A stretch of DNA of 57,540 nt from RGIG5579 sp045602025 (lineage in GTDB: Bacteria; Bacillota; Clostridia; Oscillospirales; SIG627): positions 1 to 57,540 of the forward strand of contig JAZSAT010000047.1 in NCBI GenBank assembly GCA_045602025.1, read 5' to 3'. Under the pieces are notes generated by a model. That model was not told where the DNA came from, did no database searches, and saw nothing but the letters and a program-made list of their open reading frames with translations. Of the stretch, positions 23,201-30,774 are shown piece by piece. How positions within the stretch are numbered: position 1 is the first letter of the stretch; every line of letters starts with the position of its first letter. The position numbers and the translations under genes are program-made.

Positions 23201-25209
23201 TGGCAAATACCTTTTTCCTCTAAAATCGCGGTTTGGAAGGGAGAAAGGTCGATTTTGCCAAGGTGGTCTTCTCCCGTGATCAGATCGGTCAAGGTACCTT
23301 CAAAGAAAAGCTTGCCGGGCTTTCCGCCGATCTCCTGAACAGCAATTCCTTTTTTACCGCCACCCTCCCGAAAGGCAGGGATCACATCTCCTTCCACATC
23401 AAAGTGCATGGCGCCGCTTTTTTCCAAAGCAAGAGAAAGGATCTTTTCCATATCCTCCCCTGAGGGCTTTGCACCCAAAACCACAACGCGGCCCTTGCCC
23501 ACTTTCTTGGAAAAGACAAGGCTTTTTCCCAAAAGTTCGGAATATCCTTCCTCTACGGTAACGATCTTTTCGCTGTCAGAGGGAGCGTCAAATATCATCA
23601 AATATTTTTCGGGTGTAAAATCAGAACCGTCTGCCCACTTGCATCGGATCATATTCTCTGAATCGGGGATCTGATATAAAAGGGAGCAGTCCAAAAACTT
23701 TTCTACATATCCCATGGCGCGGTCTGTGTAGTGCGCACCGTCAAAATTTCGGATGTCGGTCATAGGACCTACCACCCAGGTGCCGCCCTTTATCACCCAG
23801 TCTTCAATTCTATCAAAAAGATCTCCCATTTCCAGCGTCAAAAGATAGGGTGAGAACAAAAGCTTATATCTATCAAGGGTCGCCGCAGGAGGAATCACAT
23901 CGGGACGAATCCCCTTTTTGATCATTCCTCGGTACATTTCCTCTGAGGGACGGTAGGCACGGCTTTCCGTAAGAAGCCCCTTTACAATAGGCTGAAAATA
24001 CAGCATTTTGTCACATCGCTGGGAGAAATGCATGGCAACATCGGTCTTGACGCGGGTTTTTGACAAAAAGTCCGAAGCTAACCGAAAGCCCTCTGCAGTC
24101 TCCTTCACCTCGGAAAAGATATGCATAGGTCTGCCGTTTGCATAAAGAACTGCGCCGTGCATAAGTTCATGCCCCGTGGGGTGCTGCCGCCACAGCCAAT
24201 ACGCATTCATTTCACCACCCAATACAATCGGGAGAAACGAATTTTCACGGCAAAAGCCTTCGGGACGAAAGGCTTCGGGCATAGCGGTGGATGCTGCCCA
24301 GCAGGTAGCCGTTTCCGTTACCCAAAAAGGTCTGTCTTTTAAATTGCGCAAATAATCGAACCAAAAAGCAGCTCGGTGCTGATTTTTGTGGTCGTTGTAA
24401 TGGTTGAACTGAATAAGATCCAAAAATTCCGCAAGATTTTCAAAATCCTGATCAAAATAAGGGATCATATCCGTGCCGATGGGCGCGGCGGTATATTTTT
24501 TCAAGGTATCATACTGCATTTTCACAAAAGCAGTATGGGAAGCGCACTGAAAATCGTGCCACTCCAAATGAAGATGAGGCGTCATCCAGCTTTTTTTCAA
24601 GGGCATGGGAACCTGATCGAATCTCTCATAGCTTTGAGAGAAAAGATCCAGATGCCATCTTCGGTTCAATTCCTCTACCGTACCGTATTTTGCTTTTAGA
24701 TGATCGGCAAATTTCTCATGGCAGATCTCACAGTGGCAATCCACCATATGCCCCAAAGTACCTGCGGCGATCTCGTTATCGATCTGCCAGCCGATCACGG
24801 CAGGGTCAGAGCCGAATTCCTCACCCATTTTTTCTACGATCCTGCGGGAATACTCAATATAAGTGGGGTTGTTGGAGCAGTTGTTTCTTCTTGCCCCGTG
24901 CTGCTGAGGAATGCCATGGTGATCAAGGCGCATCATCTCGGGATCCTTTTCCTCCAGCCAGATAGGCGGGGTGGCAGTGGGTGTTCCCAAAATTACATCG
25001 ATCCCGTTTTCACCCAATTTATCCACAATGCGATGAAGCCATTCAAAATGGTATTCTCCCTCTGTCGGCTCCATTTTGCTCCAGGAAAACTCGGCAATAC
25101 GGCATACAGAAATACCTGCCTCTTTCATTTTGGCAATATCCTTTTCCTGTTCCTCTTCAGGCCAGATCTCAGGATAGTAATTGACACCGAGCAGCGGTCT
25201 TTTGTTCAT
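23197..25209 (-). CDS. Beta-galactosidase, glycoside hydrolase family 42
   Basis: The 670-residue protein starts with LLGVNYYPEIWPEEE and has the GH42 TIM barrel (about 1-390), trimerisation domain (about 395-600) and C-terminal beta domain. The acid/base glutamate is in GWQIDNEIAAG (E146) and the nucleophile in FWVTETATCW (E299). Cysteines C111, C158, C160 and C163 form the zinc cluster seen in many GH42 enzymes. No signal peptide, so it hydrolyses imported beta-galactosides. It is the first gene of the operon and is translationally coupled to the EEP lipoprotein. Confidence 0.95.
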   Translation of the reverse strand: MNKRPLLGVNYYPEIWPEEEQEKDIAKMKEAGISVCRIAEFSWSKMEPTEGEYHFEWLHRIVDKLGENGIDVILGTPTATPPIWLEEKDPEMMRLDHHGIPQQHGARRNNCSNNPTYIEYSRRIVEKMGEEFGSDPAVIGWQIDNEIAAGTLGHMVDCHCEICHEKFADHLKAKYGTVEELNRRWHLDLFSQSYERFDQVPMPLKKSWMTPHLHLEWHDFQCASHTAFVKMQYDTLKKYTAAPIGTDMIPYFDQDFENLAEFLDLIQFNHYNDHKNQHRAAFWFDYLRNLKDRPFWVTETATCWAASTAMPEAFRPEGFCRENSFLPIVLGGEMNAYWLWRQHPTGHELMHGAVLYANGRPMHIFSEVKETAEGFRLASDFLSKTRVKTDVAMHFSQRCDKMLYFQPIVKGLLTESRAYRPSEEMYRGMIKKGIRPDVIPPAATLDRYKLLFSPYLLTLEMGDLFDRIEDWVIKGGTWVVGPMTDIRNFDGAHYTDRAMGYVEKFLDCSLLYQIPDSENMIRCKWADGSDFTPEKYLMIFDAPSDSEKIVTVEEGYSELLGKSLVFSKKVGKGRVVVLGAKPSGEDMEKILSLALEKSGAMHFDVEGDVIPAFREGGGKKGIAVQEIGGKPGKLFFEGTLTDLITGEDHLGKIDLSPFQTAILEEKGICQ

Positions 25210-25261
25210 CGCTTTTTTCCTCTTTTCAATTCATCAAAAGAAAGCAAAACTCTCTTCTTTC

Positions 25262-25290
25262 ACTTTATCAAACCGCAGAGAAAAAGTCAA
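25262..25290 (-). promoter_or_regulatory. Promoter of the GH42 operon
   Basis: On the minus strand TTGACT (25290-25285), 17 bases, TAAAGT (25267-25262), about 50 bases before the GH42 start. Confidence 0.75.
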
Positions 25291-25324
25291 TAAAAAACAC
25301 CCTTTTTCTACCATTTGTTTCCGC

Positions 25325-25356
25325 AAAAAAAGCCTCGGAAAAATCCGAGGCTTTTT
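25325..25356 (-). terminator. Terminator of the AlgI/AlgJ-like operon
   Basis: AAAAAGCCTCGGA pairs with TCCGAGGCTTTTT around AAAA, directly after the stop of the DHHW-family gene. Confidence 0.9.
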
Positions 25357-25357
25357 C

Positions 25358-26419
25358 TTATTTCATACTGTTTGCGTGATTTAAGATCGAGGTACTGTAT
25401 AAAAAGAGGATATCCGCATTCTCAAAAGAAACAAATTTTTCCAAAAGAAGGGAGTTCATATACCGAAGATCCACCATAGTAACTTCCGAATACCCCTGTG
25501 CCAGAAGAGGCATCAGAGAGGAGGCATAGGAATCGCGGAACACCACAAGCCGTTTTCCCTCCGGATTTTTCGGATTTTTGATCTTCACCAAGGGCTGATT
25601 CCCCGAAAGGAAAAATTCATAGGGATCCTTCCCTTGGGCTTTTTCAAAATCGTAAACAGCCGAGGCACCCTCTACGGTAAAGGAATCGATCACATCGTTT
25701 GTAAGATATCGGATCGTATCGGGCTTTTTGGGAAGAGACAGCTGCCCCTTGTATACTCCGTAAAAGGGAATATCAAGCGTGTTTTCCCGGTATTCCGTGG
25801 GGATCTCCACGCCCATTTCCTTTCCCATCTTTACAGCAAGCGAGGCGATCCTTTCCTGTCGCCAATGGCTGTCGGTAAAATAGTAGTCATCAAGGGAAAG
25901 ATTTTTCGCAATGGAAAGGAAGGTACCGTAGGGCATTTTTTCCTGCATGGATCTCTCCAAAGCACCGTAATCAAATTTCAAGGTTTCAAGATACCGATTC
26001 TTATCGGGGATCACACCCACATACACCCGATTTTCGGGAAAATGCTTTTCGCGTATTTTTCCGAATAGCGAAGCGGCATGATCAAGCATTTCTTCGCTTA
26101 AGGGATATTCGATCTTGGAAATATGCCCCTTTTGCAGAAAAAGCTCGTCGCTTTCCTCTTTTTGTAAAACAAAAAGGGTGTCAAAGGCCTTGATCCCGCG
26201 AAAAAGATCTCTTAAAGGAAAACGGTCGGTGGCATATTCCTCAAAATCCCTTGCAAATTCTCCCGATCCGATGCTTGCGGGAGAAAATTCGGGGAAGGAT
26301 GCCAGAACTCTCCGTTCACTGTCGGAATATTCGGGCGTGGGAACAAAGATGCACCAAAGGGAAAAGAAAAGGAGAAACAGGCCGCAAAAAGCCACAGTCA
26401 GATATTTTTCAAGCTTCAT
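25358..26419 (-). CDS. DHHW-family (AlgJ/AlgX-like SGNH) O-acetyltransferase partner
   Basis: The 353-residue protein has one N-terminal membrane helix (about 5-28), then an extracellular domain. ENRRxLA-like SERRVLASFPEFS and FEEYATDRFPLRD are typical of the DHHW family, as are the DSHW motif (YYFTDSHWRQE) and the catalytic-serine segment VVFRDSYASSLMPLL. Such proteins transfer acetyl groups delivered by an MBOAT partner to a surface polysaccharide. The MBOAT gene lies twelve bases upstream in the same operon. ATG follows GGAGGGAG. Confidence 0.88.
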   Translation of the reverse strand: MKLEKYLTVAFCGLFLLFFSLWCIFVPTPEYSDSERRVLASFPEFSPASIGSGEFARDFEEYATDRFPLRDLFRGIKAFDTLFVLQKEESDELFLQKGHISKIEYPLSEEMLDHAASLFGKIREKHFPENRVYVGVIPDKNRYLETLKFDYGALERSMQEKMPYGTFLSIAKNLSLDDYYFTDSHWRQERIASLAVKMGKEMGVEIPTEYRENTLDIPFYGVYKGQLSLPKKPDTIRYLTNDVIDSFTVEGASAVYDFEKAQGKDPYEFFLSGNQPLVKIKNPKNPEGKRLVVFRDSYASSLMPLLAQGYSEVTMVDLRYMNSLLLEKFVSFENADILFLYSTSILNHANSMK

Positions 26420-26431
26420 CGTTCTCCCTCC

Positions 26432-27805
26432 TTAAAAACGGAAATACAAAAAGGGATTAAAGGACCCCGAGACCAGATGCGCCGTTACCAAAACCAAAAG
26501 AAGGAGGGTCACAAAAGGCGTCAGATACCTTGTCCATTTTTGTTTTTGTGCAAATTTCTTGGGAAAAGGCGTTGCCCCGATCATACCCAAAACAATAACA
26601 AATGCGTAATTTTTCAGGCAGAACAGAGCCTCGCCGGAAACAAGAGGATAGTCCCCTGCACCGAAAAGCCCCCCAATCTGAGAAAAGGCATCGGAAAGGG
26701 TCGCTCCGTTAAAGAGAACAAAGCTGATCATCACAAGAAGAAGCACATATACCCTTGAAAGGACCTTTGATCTTTCCAATTTTTTCAAGAAGAAATTCTT
26801 TTCCAGAATCAAAAGCACGGCAAAGTAAAGTCCCCAAAGAATAAAATTCCAGGCGGCACCGTGCCAGAAGCCTGTCAGCATCCACACCGTGAGAATATTG
26901 AAAAGAAGCCTTGTTTTCCCTACGCGGGAGCCACCCATAGGGATATATACATAATCCCGGAACCAGGTGCCCAGAGATATGTGCCATCTGCGCCAGAATT
27001 CCGTAATGCTCTTTGAAATATAGGGGTAATTGAAGTTTTCGTTAAAATCAAAACCGAAGATCTTTCCGAGACCGATCGCCATATCACTGTAACCGGAAAA
27101 ATCAAAATATATATGCAGTCCGAAGGAGACAGCATACAGCCAGAAAAAGAGAACGCTCTTTTCTTTCGAGGCAAGAAAGATATCGCAAACCTCTCCTAAG
27201 GTATTGGCGATCAAAACCTTTTTGGCAAGACCGAATACAAATCGGCGTGTACCGAGATAGATCTTTTCAAGGCTGTGGGTGCGGTCTGTCAGCTGCCGGG
27301 CAACCACGCTGTAACGAACGATAGGCCCCGCGATCAACTGTGGGAAAAGAGCGATATACGCCGCAAGATTTACAAAATTCTTCTGTGCGGGAACCTCTCC
27401 CCGATATACATCAATGTTGTAGCTGATCAGCTGGAAGGTGTAAAAGCTGATGCCGATGGGAAGGGTAACCGAAAGCAGCGGAACAGAAAGCCCCGTTACC
27501 CGATTGATATTTTCAATAAAGAAATCCGCATATTTATAATACCCTAAAAAACCAAGACCCAGGGTAACGGCAAGAGTCAGGTATATTTTTTTATGTTTTC
27601 TGTCTTTTTCGGTAAGAAGCCCTAAAATATACCCACCGAACACCGTTGCCATCATCAAAAAAACAAGCCGCACCTCTCCCCAGGCGTAAAATACAAGGCT
27701 TACCAGAAGAAGGGTAAAATTTTTCAGCTTTTTCGGGGTAATGGCATAGAGCAAAAGGGCACAGGGCAAAAAATAAAATAAAAAGGGAATACTTGAAAAA
27801 AGCAT
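26432..27805 (-). CDS. MBOAT family O-acyltransferase (AlgI-like)
   Basis: The 457-residue polytopic membrane protein has about 11 hydrophobic segments. The conserved MBOAT residues are visible: RRWHISLGTWFRDYVYIPMGGSR and, further on, the catalytic histidine in TGFWHGAAWNFILWG. Members move acyl groups across the membrane for O-acetylation of alginate, cellulose, teichoic acids or peptidoglycan. With the DHHW partner, this pair probably acetylates an exopolysaccharide or wall polymer. ATG follows AAGGAG. Confidence 0.93.
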   Translation of the reverse strand: MLFSSIPFLFYFLPCALLLYAITPKKLKNFTLLLVSLVFYAWGEVRLVFLMMATVFGGYILGLLTEKDRKHKKIYLTLAVTLGLGFLGYYKYADFFIENINRVTGLSVPLLSVTLPIGISFYTFQLISYNIDVYRGEVPAQKNFVNLAAYIALFPQLIAGPIVRYSVVARQLTDRTHSLEKIYLGTRRFVFGLAKKVLIANTLGEVCDIFLASKEKSVLFFWLYAVSFGLHIYFDFSGYSDMAIGLGKIFGFDFNENFNYPYISKSITEFWRRWHISLGTWFRDYVYIPMGGSRVGKTRLLFNILTVWMLTGFWHGAAWNFILWGLYFAVLLILEKNFFLKKLERSKVLSRVYVLLLVMISFVLFNGATLSDAFSQIGGLFGAGDYPLVSGEALFCLKNYAFVIVLGMIGATPFPKKFAQKQKWTRYLTPFVTLLLLVLVTAHLVSGSFNPFLYFRF

Positions 27806-27824
27806 GTTTTCTCCTTATATAATA

Positions 27825-27850
27825 TTCGACGCGGCATTCGCCGCGCCGAA
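27825..27850 (-). other. Intercistronic GC-rich hairpin
   Basis: TTCGGCGCGGC pairs with GCCGCGTCGAA on the minus strand, with no T-run after it. It lies between the lipoprotein stop and the MBOAT start and may stabilise the upstream message or weaken read-through. Confidence 0.5.
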
Positions 27851-27857
27851 AAATTTT

Positions 27858-28484
27858 TTAACCCAGGGTGTTGCCGTCTTCTGCGGGGATCATATCCTCC
27901 GTGCTAAGCTCCATGTCGCCGACACCGTCGTCGGTTTCGGTTTCAGGCTGCTCAAAATCCTTGGGACACATCAGGAAGAATACCTTGTTATCCTTGTTTT
28001 CCACGATCAATTCTTCCGCTTCCACACAAATGTTCCAGCGAAGATTTGCATTTTCCTTCAGTTCCTTCTTGAATGCATCTACATCCGTATCCTCATCCAA
28101 TTCGAAAATATAACCGATGAAGGCAATAGAGCCCATCATAGGACCGAAGGAAGAGCCTTCCTTAAAGCCCTTGATCTCAGCATTATCAAATCCGCTGAGA
28201 AAGCCCTCTTCCACAGGCATTGCACCGCCCATAAAAGGAATGATCTTATTGCCTACGATTCTCTCTGCGATCTCCTGAGCCGTACCGGAGGAATCCTTTT
28301 CAAATTCTGCAAGAAGGGTCTCGCCTACGGTTTTGCCGTCGGTTTTGTCCTCATCCTTGTTTTCATCCTTTTCGGTGGTACCGATCGTTTCCTTCTTGTC
28401 GTCCTCTTCTTTTTTGTCCGCACTGCAAGCTACAAGAGAGCAAAGCATTACAAGTGCCATAAGCAAAGCAATAATTTTTTTCAT
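27858..28484 (-). CDS. Small lipoprotein of unknown function
   Basis: ATG 28484 follows AGGAGAAATACT; the longer open frame begins in non-coding DNA. The 208-residue product has a lipoprotein signal peptide (LMALVMLCSLVAC, lipid-modified Cys near residue 20), a charged D/E/K-rich linker (about 22-50) and a compact C-terminal domain with GSIAFIGYIFELDEDTDVDAFKKELKENANLRWNIC-type text around residue 110-150 that resembles small secreted proteins of Clostridia annotated only as hypothetical. It precedes the MBOAT/DHHW genes by 52 bases and may belong to that envelope system. Confidence 0.85.
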   Translation of the reverse strand: MKKIIALLMALVMLCSLVACSADKKEEDDKKETIGTTEKDENKDEDKTDGKTVGETLLAEFEKDSSGTAQEIAERIVGNKIIPFMGGAMPVEEGFLSGFDNAEIKGFKEGSSFGPMMGSIAFIGYIFELDEDTDVDAFKKELKENANLRWNICVEAEELIVENKDNKVFFLMCPKDFEQPETETDDGVGDMELSTEDMIPAEDGNTLG

Positions 28485-28714
28485 AGTATTTCTCCTTTTT
28501 ATTTCAATACGGCTTTTTGCCGTGTTTAACAATAAATTATCATTATTATTGACGCATTTTATAATAAAATGCATTCTTTAACCTTGTTTTAAGAAAAGAT
28601 CTGCCTGTCAAATTTTTCTTTTTCATAGGCCGAGATCATTTTACCATACTTTTCCATATGCTGCAATACAAAACAGAAAAATTCCACCTCCCGGACGGCC
28701 CGCATATAACAAAC

Positions 28715-28832
28715 AGGCATTTGTGTTAGCTAATGCCTACCAAAACGTTTTCCCTTTTTGGGAAAACACATCACTTACCGAAGGGAAACATCACTCCGAA
28801 GGAACATCACTTGTCCGTAGGACAAATATCAC
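28715..28832. repeat. Hairpin array with CATCAC spacers (array 1)
   Basis: A row of small stems, AGGCAT/ATGCCT, TTTTCCC/GGGAAAA, TTCC-type, TCC/GGA and TTGTCC/GGACAA, is joined by the conserved spacer ACATCAC(T) (last one ATATCAC). Only the spacer is conserved; stems differ but each is self-complementary. The gap 28485-28982 otherwise holds an orphan terminator, a GGGGCGAACTGCGTTCG repeat fragment (28865-28884) and the LRR promoter; 28485-28714 shows nothing recognisable. Confidence 0.7.
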
Positions 28833-28833
28833 G

Positions 28834-28859
28834 AAAAAGCACCCTTTTGGGTGCTTTTT
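28834..28859 (+). terminator. Orphan terminator after hairpin array 1
   Basis: AAAAAGCACCC pairs with GGGTGCTTTTT around TTTT. No plus-strand gene precedes it; the stem is the same as that of the terminator at 1325. Confidence 0.75.
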
Positions 28860-28916
28860 CCCGTAGGGGCGAACTGCGTTCGTCCGCAGAAGGTGCACAA
28901 TCCTGTGGGAAACCGC

Positions 28917-28945
28917 TTGAAAACTTGATTTTAGTATAGTATAAT
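28917..28945 (+). promoter_or_regulatory. Promoter of the second membrane-anchored LRR gene
   Basis: TTGAAA (28917-28922), 17 bases, TATAAT (28940-28945), followed by ATAGGAGATACAC and ATG. Confidence 0.85.
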
Positions 28946-28982
28946 AAATTATCTTTCCACCAATAAAGATAGGAGATACACA

Positions 28983-30719
28983 ATGAAAAAAGCCTTCTCT
29001 TTACTTTTTATTGCCTTAGTAATTTCTGCTGTTTCCGTTGGTCTTCTCAGCATTGATGCAAATGCGGCAACAAGCGGTACCACAGGCGATTGCACCTGGA
29101 CTTTGGATGACAACGGTGTTCTTACCATTTCAGGTAATGGAAAGATGGCGGATTATAATTGGGAGGAAAAAATCCCCGGACCTCCGGATTTGGATCTTTA
29201 TTTGGATTTACCTTGGGAGAAAAACATTACTGAAGTAATTATTGAAGAGGGTGTAACAAGAATTGGTGATTATAGCTTTAATAATTGCGAACAATTGACT
29301 AGTATCACCATTCCCTCTTCCGTTACAGAAATTGGAGATTGTATCTTACACAAATCAAATGATGTGCCTTATGATATTTATCTTTCCAATCTGAAAGTGT
29401 GGAGCGAACATGACCGAGGTGACCTCAATTCGGCAAATTTGTATTTAAATGGCGCTCTTTTGACGAATTTGGTAATTCCCGAGGGCGTAACAAGTGTCGG
29501 CAAAAGAGCTTTCTTGGGCTGCACAAGCCTTACCTCTGTTACCCTCCCTGAAGGAATTACAAGAATTGAAGATGATGCGTTTAGTGGCTGCACAAACTTA
29601 AACACTGCATATATTACAAAAAATCTTCAGGCTTTCTATGAGGGTGGAATTACCTGCTCTACCCTACTTCCTCATGGCGGAAATATTTATTTGAACGGAA
29701 CCCTTTTGACGAATTTAGTAATTCCCGAGGGCGTAACAAGTGTCGGCAAAAGAGCTTTCTCGGGCTGCACAAGCCTTACCTCTGTTACCCTCCCTGAAGG
29801 AATTACAAGAATTGAAGATGATACGTTTCGCGGCTGCACAAACCTTACCTCTGTTACCATCCCATCTAGCGTAACCTCCATCGGCAGTTCAGCCTTTTAT
29901 GGCTGCTCATCATTGAAAGACGTTTATTTAAATGCACCGAAGAGGACTTTTGTTTTGTCTTCTGTCGATATGTATATTCACCATGCCACTTGGCACTATA
30001 CGTCTTGTGATAATCACACCTTCTCTGCTTGGAAGCAAACAAAAGCAGCTACCTGCTCTACCGCAGGAACGGAACAAAGAATCTGCTCTAATTGTAATCA
30101 AAAAGAAACAAGGGATATTCCTGCAACACATAAATTCTCGGAATGGGTAAAGACTTCTTCCGCAACTTGTACTGCACCGGGAATTGAAATGCGGATTTGT
30201 TCGGTGTGCCAAAAACCGGAAACAAGAGAAACCGCCGCACTTGGGCATTCTTTTAAAAATCCAACGATTACCAAAAAACCCACTTGTACGGAAACGGGCA
30301 TTGAAAGTGGCACGTGTACTCGTTGCAAACAAACCACGACCAATACCATTCCCGCCAAAGGGCACACTTACGATAAAGGAGTGGTAACAAAAGAAGCCAC
30401 CGAAACGGAACCGGGATCAAAAACCTTTACCTGTTCTGTCTGCAAGTCAACCAAGATTGAGGAAATCCCCGTAATTGGTACAGAACCAAAAACTGATGAA
30501 ATTCCGGAAACCTCAGAGACTGTTCCCGAAACCTCTGAAACCGCTCCCGAAACCTCAAAGACAACTCCCGAAACCTCTGACCAAGCCCCTAAAAAAGAGA
30601 AAAAAGCAACTTCTGTCGTTACCATTGTAATAATTTCTGTTGTATCCACCATCGCAGTTTTTGGAGGCGCAGGAACAGCAGCTTGGTATTTCCTCATCTA
30701 TAAGAAAAAGGTAAAATAA
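28983..30719 (+). CDS. BspA-like leucine-rich repeat surface protein, membrane-anchored
   Basis: The 578-residue protein repeats the plan of the 391-residue paralogue: signal peptide (about 1-28), TTGDCTWTLDDNGVLTISGNGKM domain, TpLRR units (RIGDYSFNNCEQLTSITIPSS; two copies of VTSVGKRAF...CTSLTSVTLPEGITRIEDD), four cysteine-pair modules with HxFSxW starts and GTEQRICSNC, a stalk of PETSETVPETSETAPETS repeats, a membrane helix and a KKKVK tail. It is displayed on the cell surface. A 143-base direct duplication within the gene (29457 and 29703) shows recent repeat expansion. Confidence 0.92.
   Translation: MKKAFSLLFIALVISAVSVGLLSIDANAATSGTTGDCTWTLDDNGVLTISGNGKMADYNWEEKIPGPPDLDLYLDLPWEKNITEVIIEEGVTRIGDYSFNNCEQLTSITIPSSVTEIGDCILHKSNDVPYDIYLSNLKVWSEHDRGDLNSANLYLNGALLTNLVIPEGVTSVGKRAFLGCTSLTSVTLPEGITRIEDDAFSGCTNLNTAYITKNLQAFYEGGITCSTLLPHGGNIYLNGTLLTNLVIPEGVTSVGKRAFSGCTSLTSVTLPEGITRIEDDTFRGCTNLTSVTIPSSVTSIGSSAFYGCSSLKDVYLNAPKRTFVLSSVDMYIHHATWHYTSCDNHTFSAWKQTKAATCSTAGTEQRICSNCNQKETRDIPATHKFSEWVKTSSATCTAPGIEMRICSVCQKPETRETAALGHSFKNPTITKKPTCTETGIESGTCTRCKQTTTNTIPAKGHTYDKGVVTKEATETEPGSKTFTCSVCKSTKIEEIPVIGTEPKTDEIPETSETVPETSETAPETSKTTPETSDQAPKKEKKATSVVTIVIISVVSTIAVFGGAGTAAWYFLIYKKKVK
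29457..29845 (+). repeat. Two 143-base direct repeats, 246 bases apart, in the LRR gene
   Basis: 29457-29599 and 29703-29845 are almost identical (shared text includes GGGCGTAACAAGTGTCGGC and GAAGGAATTACAAGAATTG). The period of 246 bases is 82 codons, so the frame is kept. Confidence 0.85.
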
Positions 30720-30740
30720 GAACCTTGCCTTCCACCGCAC

Positions 30741-30771
30741 AAAAAAAGGAAGCCTTTCGGCTTCCTTTTTT
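30741..30771. terminator. Bidirectional terminator between LRR and GH2 genes
   Basis: AAAAAAAGGAAGCC pairs with GGCTTCCTTTTTT around TTTC, between convergent genes. Confidence 0.92.
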
Positions 30772-30774
30772 CTT

